From Robiginitalea myxolifaciens (GTDB lineage: Bacteria; Bacteroidota; Bacteroidia; Flavobacteriales; Flavobacteriaceae), in NCBI RefSeq assembly GCF_900115205.1, contig NZ_FOYQ01000002.1, positions 1,054,001 through 1,118,000 of the forward strand: 64,000 nt of DNA, read 5' to 3'. Positions 51,986 to 63,572 of the stretch are shown here, piece by piece. The notes beneath the pieces were generated by a model. The model searched no databases and had not been told where the DNA came from. It saw only the letters and a list, made by a program, of their open reading frames with translations. A program made the translations under genes and the position numbers. Positions within the stretch are counted from its first letter, which is position 1; every line of letters starts with the position of its first letter.

Positions 51986-52096
51986 TAGCTTTCAGCTCAG
52001 ATTAAAAATAAAATTAGGATTTTATCCGATGCCAAACTGTAACCTGGGTTACCTATAAATTTTTTCAGGCACCGGCGATACCCTACCTTAGGGATC

Positions 52097-53392
52097 ATGA
52101 ATTCTGATTTGGAGCCGATTCATACCGCGATCTATACCAACAGTGACTCCCGCAAAAGAGACTTTGCCCACGACTTACTCCAGGGCCGCATTCCGGACGC
52201 TCTGGGCTTTCTTATGGGTAAAAAAGGTGGATACTTTTCTGATGCCCGGCTCGCCGCATTCATCGAAGCCGAGGCCCGTTATGAACACTCGGGAATGGGA
52301 GATGCCGGGGAACAAAGCCTTAAAACACGTTCCACCGGAGAGCGCAAAAGAGCCTTGCTGGATTTCCTCTTAAAACAAAAACCGGATTTCATCGTACTCG
52401 ACGATCCTTTTGACAATTTGGATCGCGCCTTTCAGGAGGAATTACGGCAGCGGCTGCTTGACCTTTCCGAATCGGTTACACTGATCCAGCTGGTAAACCG
52501 CGCTGCAGATGTTTTGCCTTGTATGCAGGCCTTTGCCCGCTTAGATGGCGGCAAGCTTGTGGAGTTTCCGGATTATAAGCCCGTTACTGAATCCCAGGAT
52601 AACATCAAAAAGCTCTCCATCCCTCCTGCTCCTTCCGGGGCTCCTGAATTACCTGCTCCTCCCGGGGCTCCAGAATTACCAGCTCGGGATAATCCGCTGG
52701 TTATCATGCGGGATGTCCGTGTTGAATTTTCAGGAAAAACTGCGGTTACCGGAATTAGTTGGGAAATAAAGCCGGGCGATTTTTGGGAACTTCGCGGGCC
52801 AAATGGCAGTGGTAAAACCACGCTGATCTCGCTCATTACCGGAGATAGCCCCAAAGCCTATGGGCAGGATTTACACCTTTTTGGCCGGGCCAAGGGAAGC
52901 GGTGAAAGCGTTTGGGAGATCAAAGAGCACATCGGCTATTTTACCCCAGCCATGATGGACCGGTTTCGCGGTTATCACAGTCTTGAGAATATGCTGATAT
53001 CGGGGCTTACCGATTCTATTGGCCTCTACATCCGGCCCACGGAAAATCAGCAATCCCTCGCCAGGCAATGGCTGGAGCTTCTGGGACTTGAACGGAGTGC
53101 CGGGGAGCTTTTGCGTAACCAATCTTACGGGACACAGCGGTTGATATTCTGTGCCCGCGCCATGATTAAACACCCACCCCTGTTGATCCTGGACGAACCC
53201 ACAGCTGGGTTGGATGACCATGCTGCTCGGCTGGTAACCCAACTCATAGTAAAAATGGCTCGCGAAAGTGACACCGCCATCGTTTTTGTTTCTCACCGGG
53301 AAGAGCCCGGCCTGCAAGCCGATAAACTGCTGGAACTGCTACCCGGACCAAAGGGATCTAGCGGAAAGATATCGATGCGCTCTCCGGGATAA
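52097..53392 (+). CDS. ModF-like double ABC ATPase with degenerate N half
   Basis: A 431-residue protein with two ABC ATPase domains and no membrane part. The N-terminal domain (1-160) has no Walker A, but keeps a signature-like SLKTRSTGERKRALL and Walker B FIVLDDPFDNLD. A short proline/alanine linker (near 178-196) follows. The C-terminal domain has Walker A GPNGSGKTT near 235, a degenerate signature NQSYGTQRL, Walker B LLILDEPTAGLD and the H-loop SHREE. Related to E. coli ModF (PhrA), whose role is unclear. One domain should bind ATP and the other may be regulatory. Confidence 0.82.
   Translation: MNSDLEPIHTAIYTNSDSRKRDFAHDLLQGRIPDALGFLMGKKGGYFSDARLAAFIEAEARYEHSGMGDAGEQSLKTRSTGERKRALLDFLLKQKPDFIVLDDPFDNLDRAFQEELRQRLLDLSESVTLIQLVNRAADVLPCMQAFARLDGGKLVEFPDYKPVTESQDNIKKLSIPPAPSGAPELPAPPGAPELPARDNPLVIMRDVRVEFSGKTAVTGISWEIKPGDFWELRGPNGSGKTTLISLITGDSPKAYGQDLHLFGRAKGSGESVWEIKEHIGYFTPAMMDRFRGYHSLENMLISGLTDSIGLYIRPTENQQSLARQWLELLGLERSAGELLRNQSYGTQRLIFCARAMIKHPPLLILDEPTAGLDDHAARLVTQLIVKMARESDTAIVFVSHREEPGLQADKLLELLPGPKGSSGKISMRSPG
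52625..52678 (+). repeat. 27-bp tandem repeat encoding a linker
   Basis: Two 27-base units (52625-52651 and 52652-52678) differ at two positions and encode PAPSGAPEL and PAPPGAPEL between the two ABC domains. An in-frame tandem duplication. Confidence 0.9.
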
Positions 53393-53424
53393 ACAAAAAA
53401 AACCGCAGCCTTTCGACTGCGGTT
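53393..53424 (-). terminator. secDF terminator
   Basis: On the minus strand AACCGCAG (53424-53417), eight-base loop, CTGCGGTT, then a run of T. It lies about 50 bases after the secDF stop. Confidence 0.83.
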
Positions 53425-53474
53425 CGGTATTTCTGATAAAACCACCAGAGCGGTTTCACCTGTCTTTTAGCATA

Positions 53475-56438
53475 TTACTCTGTATCCTTCTTTCCTGCAG
53501 ATAAGTTGCGGGACAAACTATCGAACATGATAGGGGTCGCGATAAAGATGGAGGAATAGGTACCCACAATTACCCCGACAATCATCGCAAACATAAATCC
53601 TCTCAGGGTTTCCCCTCCGAAAATAAAGATGGACAATAATACCACCAAAGTGGTGAGGGAGGTGTTCAGGGTACGGCTTAGGGTGCTGTTCAAGGCCAGA
53701 TTGACGTTTTCGCCCCCGCGCCAGCCTTTCTCATTGATAATTTCCCGAATACGGTCAAATACTACCACGGTATCGTTCAGAGAGTAACCAATTACCGTAA
53801 GTATCGCCGCAATGAAGGCCTGGTCGATCTCCATGCTGAAGGGCATAAGCGCACTGGTTGCCGAGAATACCCCCAGTACCACCACTACATCGTGGAATAC
53901 TGCGGCAACAGCACCGAGTGAGAATTGCCATCTGCGAAAACGCAACAGAATGTAAAGGAATACCACAGCAAGGGATCCGATAACGGCCCAAACGGCGTTC
54001 TTCTTAATGTCGTCAGCAATAGTTGGTCCAACCTTGCGGTATTTCAATACCCCGATATCGTCATTGGTTCCTCCTGGGACAAAGTCTTCGTAGGTTGTCC
54101 CGTCGGGCATGTACTTCTGAAGGGACGTGAACAGGATCTCCAGAATCTCGTCATCAACTTCATTTCCCTGTACATCTACCTTATATTTCGTGGTAACCAT
54201 GATCTGGTTTGCATCACCAAACGTCTTGGCGCTGGCACTTCCCAATACCTCGGTCAGTTCCCCGGTAATTTCTGTTGGATTTACCGGATCCTCAAAGCGG
54301 ATCTGATAATTACGTCCCCCTACGAAATCCACGCCCTGGTCAAGCCCTTTGGTGAACAAGGAAGCAGCTCCGCCAATAAGGATCAATCCTGAAATCACAT
54401 AAGCGATCTTACGCTTTTTGAGGAAGTCGATATTCAGATTGGCAAAAAGGTTTTTGGTAATTGCAGTAGCGAAGTCGAGTTTGCGGCCGCGCTTGTTCAA
54501 ATACCAGTCTACCAGCAATCGGGTAACGAAGATTGCAGTAAAGAGTGAGGTAAGGATACCGATGATCAGGGTAGTAGCAAATCCTTTGATCGGACCGGAA
54601 CCGAAGATCAGGAGGATAATTGCTGTTAGCCCTGTGGTAATATTCGCATCCAGAATAGAAGAAAGAGCATTGTCAAAACCATCGGAAACGGCCTGAGCCA
54701 TCCCCTTGCCTTTGCGCAATTCCTCTTTAATCCGTTCAAAGATCAGTACGTTGGCATCGACCGACATACCAATTGTAAGGACAATACCGGCAATACCTGG
54801 TAAGGTAAGTACAGCTCCCAAACTGGAGAGTACTCCGAAGATCAACAGGATGTTAAAGATCAGCGCAATGTCTGCGAACAGTCCCGCTTTACCATAGTAG
54901 AATACCATCCAGATCAGGACAAATACCATGGCGATCATAAAGGACATAAAACCACTGTCGATGGCCTCCTGACCCAGGGAAGGCCCTACTACGAAGGAAT
55001 CGATAATTTCTGCCTCTGCAGGAAGCTTACCAGCCCGCAATACGTTGGCGATATCTTTGGTTTCATTAACGGTGAACGTCCCGGTTATTTCAGAACTTCC
55101 TCCTGAAATTCCTCCAGGCTCGCTAACACCTGGTGCCGTGTAAACACGGTCGTCCAGTACAATGGCGATACCGGTTTTGTTTTCATAGGCATCGGCTGTA
55201 AGTTCTTTCCAGATGCGTGCTCCGCGTACATTCATGTCCATACCCACCGCTGGACGGTTGAACTGGTCGAATTGATCGCGGGCATCGCTTACGACATCCC
55301 CAGCCATTCGCGGCGTATTGTCGCGGTTAGACTGCAGCGCGTAAAGTGCGGCTACCTCGGAATCACCTGATGGGCGTTCCCAGAGGAAACGCGTGAATTG
55401 TACTTCGGCTGGCAACAGGCGGCGAATCTGCGGCATACGAAGCCACTCGCCAATTTGTGCTGTATCCTGTACGGCAGCTACCCCAAGGGCAAACCCAGGT
55501 CCGGGGATTTGTAGTTTTTCGATCAGCGGATTGCGCTGGGAATCCAGGTCTAAGGAATCCTGTGCTACGTCAGATAAAAGCGAATCCAGTTCGCTTTCTG
55601 GCTTAACCTGCTCGGTTTCCTCAGGCTGGGTAATGTCGCGCAGCGCCTCATTGGCCTGTACCAGGAAGGAAATCAAGGCCTGGTTTCCGGCGGGATATGT
55701 TTCCCAAAACTCAAGTTGCGCCGTACTCGAAAGCAGATCTCTTGCACGAGCGATGTCACGGGCACCAGGAAGTTCCACGACAATTCGTCCGGAGTTCCCT
55801 TCCCGTTGGATATTGGGCTGGGTTACCCCGAAACCATCGATACGTTCCCGGAGTACTTCAAAAGCAGAGACAACAGCCTCATCTACTTTACGACGAATAA
55901 CAGGACGTACCTGATCATCCGACATCTCGAAATTGATGTCATCGCTCAGCCCTTTGTTGGCAAAGATATCCGGGGAGGCCAGCTTGGTGTCTCCCTTGAT
56001 CTCATCGAAAGCATCGAAGAAAAGATCCAGATAGGTTTCGTCACTATTGGTGGAAGCCGCATCCGCATCGGCAAGGGCGCGGTTGAATACCGGGTTCTTG
56101 GTATTATTAGCCAGTCCCGAGAGGATATCCCGTACAGAAATCTGTAGGGTTACATTGATTCCCCCCTTGAGGTCGAGTCCTTTGTTGAGCTCTTTCTTTT
56201 TGGCGTCTTCGTAGGAAGTGAATCCCAGGATAGGGTTATCCGAAACGGAATCCAGGTAGCGGGCTTCTTCGATCTCACGTTGGGCAACATAATCCTCTGT
56301 GTCAGCAGAAATCAGTGCTGCAGCATGAGCCGCGGCGTCGTCCTCAATTTTGGATGTAATAAACGTGAAGGAGAGTTGGTAAATACTTACCAATCCGAAC
56401 AAAAAAGCAAATAGCTTTATTAGTCCTTTGTTATTCAT
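53475..56438 (-). CDS. secDF: Fused protein translocase subunit SecDF
   Basis: A 987-residue fused SecD-SecF. The start is the ATG at 56438 (MNNKGLIKLFAFLFGL), 35 codons inside a longer frame. The SecD part has GLDLKGGINVTLQ, the P1 periplasmic domain (RIDGFGVTQPNIQREG, VELPGA) and the helix block with SVDANVLIFERIKEELRKG. A second part carries the SecF block (KGLDQGVDFVGGRNYQ, SLNDTVVVFDRIRE). Both use the proton gradient to pull proteins across the membrane. The large size and an added region near 330-350 are usual for Bacteroidota. Confidence 0.95.
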   Translation of the reverse strand: MNNKGLIKLFAFLFGLVSIYQLSFTFITSKIEDDAAAHAAALISADTEDYVAQREIEEARYLDSVSDNPILGFTSYEDAKKKELNKGLDLKGGINVTLQISVRDILSGLANNTKNPVFNRALADADAASTNSDETYLDLFFDAFDEIKGDTKLASPDIFANKGLSDDINFEMSDDQVRPVIRRKVDEAVVSAFEVLRERIDGFGVTQPNIQREGNSGRIVVELPGARDIARARDLLSSTAQLEFWETYPAGNQALISFLVQANEALRDITQPEETEQVKPESELDSLLSDVAQDSLDLDSQRNPLIEKLQIPGPGFALGVAAVQDTAQIGEWLRMPQIRRLLPAEVQFTRFLWERPSGDSEVAALYALQSNRDNTPRMAGDVVSDARDQFDQFNRPAVGMDMNVRGARIWKELTADAYENKTGIAIVLDDRVYTAPGVSEPGGISGGSSEITGTFTVNETKDIANVLRAGKLPAEAEIIDSFVVGPSLGQEAIDSGFMSFMIAMVFVLIWMVFYYGKAGLFADIALIFNILLIFGVLSSLGAVLTLPGIAGIVLTIGMSVDANVLIFERIKEELRKGKGMAQAVSDGFDNALSSILDANITTGLTAIILLIFGSGPIKGFATTLIIGILTSLFTAIFVTRLLVDWYLNKRGRKLDFATAITKNLFANLNIDFLKKRKIAYVISGLILIGGAASLFTKGLDQGVDFVGGRNYQIRFEDPVNPTEITGELTEVLGSASAKTFGDANQIMVTTKYKVDVQGNEVDDEILEILFTSLQKYMPDGTTYEDFVPGGTNDDIGVLKYRKVGPTIADDIKKNAVWAVIGSLAVVFLYILLRFRRWQFSLGAVAAVFHDVVVVLGVFSATSALMPFSMEIDQAFIAAILTVIGYSLNDTVVVFDRIREIINEKGWRGGENVNLALNSTLSRTLNTSLTTLVVLLSIFIFGGETLRGFMFAMIVGVIVGTYSSIFIATPIMFDSLSRNLSAGKKDTE

Positions 56439-56512
56439 GGGTAAAGCGCTTGTCTTAAACGTTTGCGAATGCAGGCCAGGGCCCACAGGGTTCTGATGCT
56501 GTAAACAGCGTG

Positions 56513-56543
56513 CAAATATATTATTTCCCTTAGGAACTGACAA
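56513..56543 (-). promoter_or_regulatory. secDF promoter
   Basis: On the minus strand TTG (56543-56541), 20 bases, then TATATTTG (56520-56513), an exact match. Leader about 70 bases. Confidence 0.7.
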
Positions 56544-56591
56544 TTAAATCCCCGGAATCCTTCTGGCGGTAAATTCATTGCCTGGTGGAAT

Positions 56592-56615
56592 AAAAAACGC
56601 CGGCAAATGCCGGCG
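56592..56615 (-). terminator. mdh terminator
   Basis: CGCCGGC (56598-56604), four-base loop, GCCGGCG (56609-56615); on the minus strand the stem is followed by six T. Confidence 0.85.
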
Positions 56616-56650
56616 CTTTAATCGTACTTTTTTTATCTGGGCAGCTGGTT

Positions 56651-57577
56651 TTACACCTCGAGAAGCCCATTGGTTTTGCTTACTCCGGCCGCGCTCTCCT
56701 GCATTTTGGCCTTTTCCGCATCGTCCAGTTCAATTTCAACAATGGATTCGATCCCTCCGCGTCCGAGAACAACGGGAACTCCAATACACAAGTCATTAAG
56801 GCCATATTCGCCTTCCAAATAAGCCGAACAAGGGAAAATTTTCTTCTGGTCGCAGGCAATGGCCTGTACCAATCCCGAAACAGCAGCTCCAGGAGCATAC
56901 CAGGCGCTGGTGCCCAATAACTTTGTCAGGGTTGCCCCGCCCACTTTGGTATCTTCAGCAACTTGCTGCAGTCGATCTGCACTCAGGAATTCGCTCACTT
57001 TTATACTATTACGGGTAGCATGGCTTGTCAGGGGTACCATCCCGGTATCACTGTGGCCTCCGATAACCATTCCGTCCACATCGGAAATTGGTGCCCCCAG
57101 GGCTTCAGCCAGGCGATACTTGAAGCGGGCGCTGTCCAGAGCTCCGCCCATTCCAATGATGCGTTCTTTAGGCAAATCTGTGGTTTTGTGGACCAGATAG
57201 GTCATGGTGTCCATAGGATTACTAACCACAATGATGATCGCATTCGGGGAATGTTCCAGTAAGCTAGAGGAAACAGATTTCACTATCCCGGCATTGATCC
57301 CAATCAATTCCTCCCGGGTCATTCCTGGTTTTCTGGGAATTCCAGAGGTAATCACGGCGATGTCACTTCCCGCCGTTTTGGAGTAATCGTTGGTCACACC
57401 GGTGATGCGGGTGTCAAAACCGTTCAGGGAAGCACACTGCATCAGGTCCATGGCCTTCCCTTCGGCAAAGCCTTCTTTAATGTCTAACAAGACTACTTCT
57501 GATGCAAAATTCTTAATGGCGATATACTCGGCACAGCTGGCTCCTACGGCCCCTGCTCCCACAACGGTAACTTTCAT
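56651..57577 (-). CDS. mdh: Malate dehydrogenase
   Basis: A 308-residue LDH-like malate dehydrogenase. The NAD motif GAGAVGAS is at residues 7-14, LLDIKEG with the NAD-selecting Asp is near 35, the substrate Arg residues are in PRKPGMTREEL near 84-90 and in ALDSARFKYRLAE near 150, and the catalytic His is in IGGHSDTGMVPL near 175. It oxidises malate to oxaloacetate in the citric acid cycle. It has its own promoter and a strong terminator, so it is probably a single-gene unit. Confidence 0.95.
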   Translation of the reverse strand: MKVTVVGAGAVGASCAEYIAIKNFASEVVLLDIKEGFAEGKAMDLMQCASLNGFDTRITGVTNDYSKTAGSDIAVITSGIPRKPGMTREELIGINAGIVKSVSSSLLEHSPNAIIIVVSNPMDTMTYLVHKTTDLPKERIIGMGGALDSARFKYRLAEALGAPISDVDGMVIGGHSDTGMVPLTSHATRNSIKVSEFLSADRLQQVAEDTKVGGATLTKLLGTSAWYAPGAAVSGLVQAIACDQKKIFPCSAYLEGEYGLNDLCIGVPVVLGRGGIESIVEIELDDAEKAKMQESAAGVSKTNGLLEV

Positions 57578-57613
57578 ATGCTATTGGTGTTAATGGATAA
57601 ATTTTAAGCAGCA

Positions 57614-57621
57614 CAAAAATA
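57614..57621 (-). promoter_or_regulatory. mdh -7 element (TATTTTTG)
   Basis: An exact TAnnTTTG match read on the minus strand, giving a leader of about 30 bases. No TTG at the usual distance. Confidence 0.5.
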
Positions 57622-57809
57622 CGGATTTATCGGGACTTTTCCCGAGGGGAATGCCCGGTAAAATTCTCAAAATTTCCCGACCATACAGACCGGAAAACGG
57701 TCGTTCATCGAATACTGGGTGCGGCTCCCCGTACTTCATCGAAAAAATACAATATCGGTTTCGCCTTTGGCGTTGCCCTAGTACCCAAAGCTTACCAAAA
57801 CAGCAACAT

Positions 57810-58184
57810 ATGACTCGTAATTTCCTCCATATGAGCCTACTTGCAGTTGGACTACTCCTGGTAACCAACTGTTCTGAAATCCCAGAAAACAACGATCCGG
57901 TGATCGGAGTTTGGTCTAATCTTGAGATAACCACCTCCGAAGAGGGCAGGTCCTCAGTACGGGAAGAATGGTATTTTAACGATGCCTACCTCGGGCGCTA
58001 TTATCGCTATGAAAGCGGAGTTATCACTGCCCAGACCGACTTTGGCTGGAAACAGGAAAACGGTATCTACACCATTGATTATATGGGGCTGGAAATCGTT
58101 GACGATCAGGCATCCATTGCCGGAGAAATCGGATCCCAGATATTGGAAACCCCAGCCGGGGAAATCCTGGCACATCGGGAATAA
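57810..58184 (+). CDS. Small hypothetical lipoprotein
   Basis: A 124-residue protein with a lipoprotein signal (LLLVTNC, Cys near residue 21). The start is the ATG at 57810 inside a longer open frame. The mature part has a lipocalin-like pattern (DPVIGVWSNLEI, EEWYFNDAYLGRYYRY, QTDFGWKQENGIYTIDY). I see no named family. It stands alone between mdh (divergent) and the DUF6588 gene (convergent) and has its own terminator. Confidence 0.62.
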   Translation: MTRNFLHMSLLAVGLLLVTNCSEIPENNDPVIGVWSNLEITTSEEGRSSVREEWYFNDAYLGRYYRYESGVITAQTDFGWKQENGIYTIDYMGLEIVDDQASIAGEIGSQILETPAGEILAHRE

Positions 58185-58203
58185 GCGATTCGAAGAAAAA
58201 ATT

Positions 58204-58240
58204 AAAGGCCATCCGGTAATCCATATGGCCTTTTTCTTTT
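58204..58240 (+). terminator. Terminator after the lipoprotein gene
   Basis: AAAGGCCAT (58204-58212), 12-base loop, ATGGCCTTT (58225-58233), then a T-rich stretch. Confidence 0.7.
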
Positions 58241-58299
58241 GAATATGGACGCGTGTAAGCGCTAACACCACTTGGCCGGTTCAGGCAATAGTGTAAAGC

Positions 58300-59325
58300 T
58301 TATCGCATTCCAAAATGCATACCTACAGTAAAGGTATCAAAGGCTGCCACGCTGTATTCTGCATGCAGGCGGAAAAATCCAAGTTTCAACTTAGCCCCTA
58401 CGCTCCCGCTGGCGCCACTAAATTTTTCAGAGATGGAAAACGGGTCCACATAAGTGGTTTGGAAAGGACCAGAGGTAACTACGTAGGTTCCGAGTATGTC
58501 GGTATCGGAACTTCCGCTAATGTATCCAAGACTCCCGTAAAAGTTAATTACAGGAAGTCGGGTAGATACCACTGCCTGAAAGGTCCAGGCCCTCATTTCA
58601 CTATCGATGCGTTGGTTCTCGCCATCGATGAAATTGGTGTCGGTGAAATCATAGGTTCCTGAGAGTTGGGTATATCCAATGAATCCGGACAGAGAAACCG
58701 GCCATAGCTTTTCTGCCGGTAAGTGGCTGCTGAAATCGTGCAGAATACCAAATCCGTACAAGCCTACTTCCGCACCATCTGCTTTTATCTTGGGCAGGAA
58801 GCGCACCTTTACCTCAGTACCCTTTATCAGGCCTACACTTCCCTGCAAAAAGCCAGCAGGTAAGGCATTGATATCTTCAGAACCCAGTCCGCTGGGAAGT
58901 TCGAAACTCTCCGAGAACAGTCCGTTTTCATCTTCGATAACCACAGTGACACCCTCGATGTCCCCTAAAGCCGTAGCGACTTCTTTGGAAGTACTCCCGT
59001 CCTGGAACCTCAGGTTCTCATATTCGGCAGTATTGAGCACAAATGCCCGCTTATCGTCTTTATTTCCAAAAGGAGCCAAAGAACCCACAATTGAAATTTC
59101 AAAGCCCCCCAGGGGTTTTGCAGTTGCTGTATTCAACCAGGAACCCGCAAGGGAATAAACCGTAGCCTCCGACACAGGAGCAAGATAATCTGTAGTAAAT
59201 CGCTCCGCATCGTCCAACCCGGCAGCCAGCAGGTCATTGATATTGGATTGCGCCGTTACTGAAGCGCTAAAGCCCAGGCCAACCAGGGCAAAGGCAAGTG
59301 TTTTGTACAGTGATGATCGTTTCAT
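58300..59325 (-). CDS. DUF6588 family outer-membrane protein
   Basis: A 341-residue protein with a signal peptide (residues 1-25, ending SVTAQ). It starts with NINDLLAAGLDDAERFTTDYLAPV, matching DUF6588 proteins, and continues with alternating amphipathic strands rich in Gly and aromatics (GEVGLYGFGILHDF-like, LPVINFYGSLGYISG), ending FTVGMHFGMR, as in an outer-membrane barrel. The function is unknown. It lies downstream of gyrB on the same strand, with the gyrB terminator between them, so it has a separate transcript. Confidence 0.78.
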   Translation of the reverse strand: MKRSSLYKTLAFALVGLGFSASVTAQSNINDLLAAGLDDAERFTTDYLAPVSEATVYSLAGSWLNTATAKPLGGFEISIVGSLAPFGNKDDKRAFVLNTAEYENLRFQDGSTSKEVATALGDIEGVTVVIEDENGLFSESFELPSGLGSEDINALPAGFLQGSVGLIKGTEVKVRFLPKIKADGAEVGLYGFGILHDFSSHLPAEKLWPVSLSGFIGYTQLSGTYDFTDTNFIDGENQRIDSEMRAWTFQAVVSTRLPVINFYGSLGYISGSSDTDILGTYVVTSGPFQTTYVDPFSISEKFSGASGSVGAKLKLGFFRLHAEYSVAAFDTFTVGMHFGMR

Positions 59326-59411
59326 AATAGATTTTTTACCCTATTTATTTTCAAGCCCTTAGGCCATTCCAACCTTCAGCTTAAATGAGCTTCTTGTAGG
59401 AATTTTACCCG

Positions 59412-59447
59412 AAAATAAAAAACCCCGGAGGCTATCCGGGGTTTTTG
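59412..59447. terminator. gyrB terminator, bidirectional form
   Basis: AACCCCGGA (59421-59429), five-base loop, TCCGGGGTT (59435-59443), with A and T runs on each side. It ends gyrB on the minus strand. Confidence 0.85.
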
Positions 59448-59464
59448 TTGTGAAATGGGAAATC

Positions 59465-61459
<1,995 letters not shown>

Positions 61460-61582
61460 TCACCCTGCAAATAGGGCGTTTAGGCCCATTTCAGTGCTCG
61501 AAGTTATCAACAATATATGTGGAAAAAAACCGCTTGGTTTGCAAGGATTTTTCAAGCCCGAAGGAAAGGTCTTTAAAAACAA

Positions 61583-61610
61583 AAGAAGCGCCGGCCGAGC
61601 AGCGCTTCTT
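61583..61610 (-). terminator. asnB terminator
   Basis: AAGAAGCGC (61583-61591), ten-base loop, GCGCTTCTT (61602-61610), followed on the minus strand by TTTTGTTTTT. Confidence 0.7.
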
Positions 61611-61669
61611 AAGGACTAATCAAACAACATCCGCCAAGCCCGTTTTCGGGCTGCAGAGCGGTTTACGAA

Positions 61670-63340
61670 TTACTTGACATAGGCATCGGCATGAACCTTG
61701 GCTACTGCCCTTCCAGAGGGATCGTTCATATTGCGAAATGCCTCATCCCATTCCAGGGCAATTTGAGTGCTGCAAGCCACCGAGGGTTCCTGGGGAACCG
61801 AGCGGGCCGCGGCGTCGCTTGGGAAATGCGAGGTAAAAATGTCCCGATAGTAATATTCTTCCTTGGTGGTAGGGGTCTGAATGGGGAAACGGAAGGCCGC
61901 ATTCTCCAGCATCTCATCGGTAACCGCCTCGGCCACCACTTGCTTGAGGGTATCGATCCAATCGTAACCTACGCCATCCGAAAACTGTTCTTTCTGACGC
62001 CAGGCGACGCTTTCGGGCAGGTAATCCTCAAAAGCCTTGCGTACTACCCATTTCTCCATGCGATCCGGACCGGCCATCTTGTCCTTGGGATTCAGACGCA
62101 TGGCCACATCCATGAATTCCTTGTCCAGGAAGGGTACGCGCCCCTCAATGCCCCAGGCAGCCAATGATTTATTGGCACGCAGGCAATCGTACATGTGCAA
62201 CTTTTCCAGTTTGCGTACAGTTTCCTCGTGGAAATCTTTTGGGCTTGGTGCTTTGTGGAAGTAAAGGTAGCCGCCAAAGAGCTCATCGGCGCCTTCTCCG
62301 GAGAGGACCATCTTAATCCCCATAGATTTGATAACACGCGCCATAAGATACATGGGCGTGGAAGCCCGGATAGTAGTAATATCATATGTTTCCAGATGGT
62401 AGATAACGTCCCGGATCGCATCCAGACCTTCCTGGATGGTAAAGGTGATTTCGTGGTGGACGGTCCCGATATGGTCGGCTACTTTTCGCGCAGCTGCCAA
62501 ATCCGGAGATCCCACCAACCCAACGGAAAACGAATGCAATCGCGGCCACCAGGCCTCATCGGCATCCCCGGATTCGATACGCTTCTGGGCAAAGGTGCGT
62601 GCAATGGCCGAAGTCACAGAGCTGTCCAATCCACCTGAAAGTAGTACCCCATAAGGCACATCAGACATTAACTGCCGGTGTACGGCATCTTCAAGGGCCT
62701 TCCGCAATTCCGGAATGCTGGTCTCATTTTCTTTAACCGCTTCATAAGAGGTCCACTCCCGGGAATACCACTTCTGAAAACCTTCCTCCTTGCTGCTCAG
62801 ATAATGGCCCGGAGGGAAAAGTTCAATGCGGGTACAAGTACCTTCCAACGCTTTTAATTCCGAAGCCACATAAAAAGTCCCAAACTGATCCCATCCGATA
62901 TAGAGCGGGATTATGCCCATGTGATCGCGGGCAATCAGGTAGCTTCCATCCCGGCTGTCGTATATGGCAAAGGCAAATATCCCGTTGAGCTCGTCGATGA
63001 AATCCGCGCCTTTTTCCTGGTACAGGGGAAGGATCACCTCGCAATCCGATTGGGTCTGGAAAGCATAGTTGCCTTCGAACTGCTGACGCAGCTCCCGGTG
63101 ATTATATATCTCCCCATTGGCAGCGAGTACAAGATTTCCGTCAGGGCTCAGCAAAGGCTGTTTTCCTGAAGCCGGATCTACTATAGCCAGGCGCTCATGG
63201 GCCAGGATGCCATTTTGATCCGAATATATTCCACTCCAGTCCGGTCCGCGATGACGCAGTTTTCCGGACATTTCAAGTAATTGGGGGCGCAGCGTATCTA
63301 CTGCTTGTTTTAATTCAAAGGCGCATACAATTCCGCACAT
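61670..63340 (-). CDS. asnB: Asparagine synthase B (glutamine-hydrolysing)
   Basis: A 556-residue enzyme. It begins MCGIVCAFEL, so Cys 2 is the glutaminase nucleophile; this fixes the ATG at 63340, since any upstream start would displace it. Further glutaminase motifs are RHRGPDWSG and HERLAIVDP, then NGEIYNH. The synthetase domain has the ATP motif LLSGGLDSSVTSA near 230 and GEGADELFGGY near 345. It makes asparagine from aspartate, glutamine and ATP. The promoter region is AT-rich and the near-consensus GATATTTG is at 63360-63367. Confidence 0.96.
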   Translation of the reverse strand: MCGIVCAFELKQAVDTLRPQLLEMSGKLRHRGPDWSGIYSDQNGILAHERLAIVDPASGKQPLLSPDGNLVLAANGEIYNHRELRQQFEGNYAFQTQSDCEVILPLYQEKGADFIDELNGIFAFAIYDSRDGSYLIARDHMGIIPLYIGWDQFGTFYVASELKALEGTCTRIELFPPGHYLSSKEEGFQKWYSREWTSYEAVKENETSIPELRKALEDAVHRQLMSDVPYGVLLSGGLDSSVTSAIARTFAQKRIESGDADEAWWPRLHSFSVGLVGSPDLAAARKVADHIGTVHHEITFTIQEGLDAIRDVIYHLETYDITTIRASTPMYLMARVIKSMGIKMVLSGEGADELFGGYLYFHKAPSPKDFHEETVRKLEKLHMYDCLRANKSLAAWGIEGRVPFLDKEFMDVAMRLNPKDKMAGPDRMEKWVVRKAFEDYLPESVAWRQKEQFSDGVGYDWIDTLKQVVAEAVTDEMLENAAFRFPIQTPTTKEEYYYRDIFTSHFPSDAAARSVPQEPSVACSTQIALEWDEAFRNMNDPSGRAVAKVHADAYVK

Positions 63341-63572
63341 AGCATTATAATTTATTGTCAAATATCATTTATAATATTATTATTTGAAACATATAATTGC
63401 TATATGATTAATATTTATAATTTTTAATCCGCTTTTTAGTGCATTTTGTAATGATCAGTGGAATATACCAGCTGTTGCCTTACAAGCTGTAAGGCCACCC
63501 AAATTTTAACGACCTTTTAAATATATCCCCCTGAAAAAGGGAGTAGTTTTAGACTCGAAAATCAATACACCT
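63341..63572. promoter_or_regulatory. AT-rich intergenic region between asnB and the DUF2911 gene
   Basis: A 232-base divergent region. Bases 63341-63430 are strikingly AT-rich. Bases 63477-63495 form a perfect hairpin (GCCTTAC, five-base loop, GTAAGGC). No open frame of note. It probably holds both divergent promoters. Confidence 0.5.
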
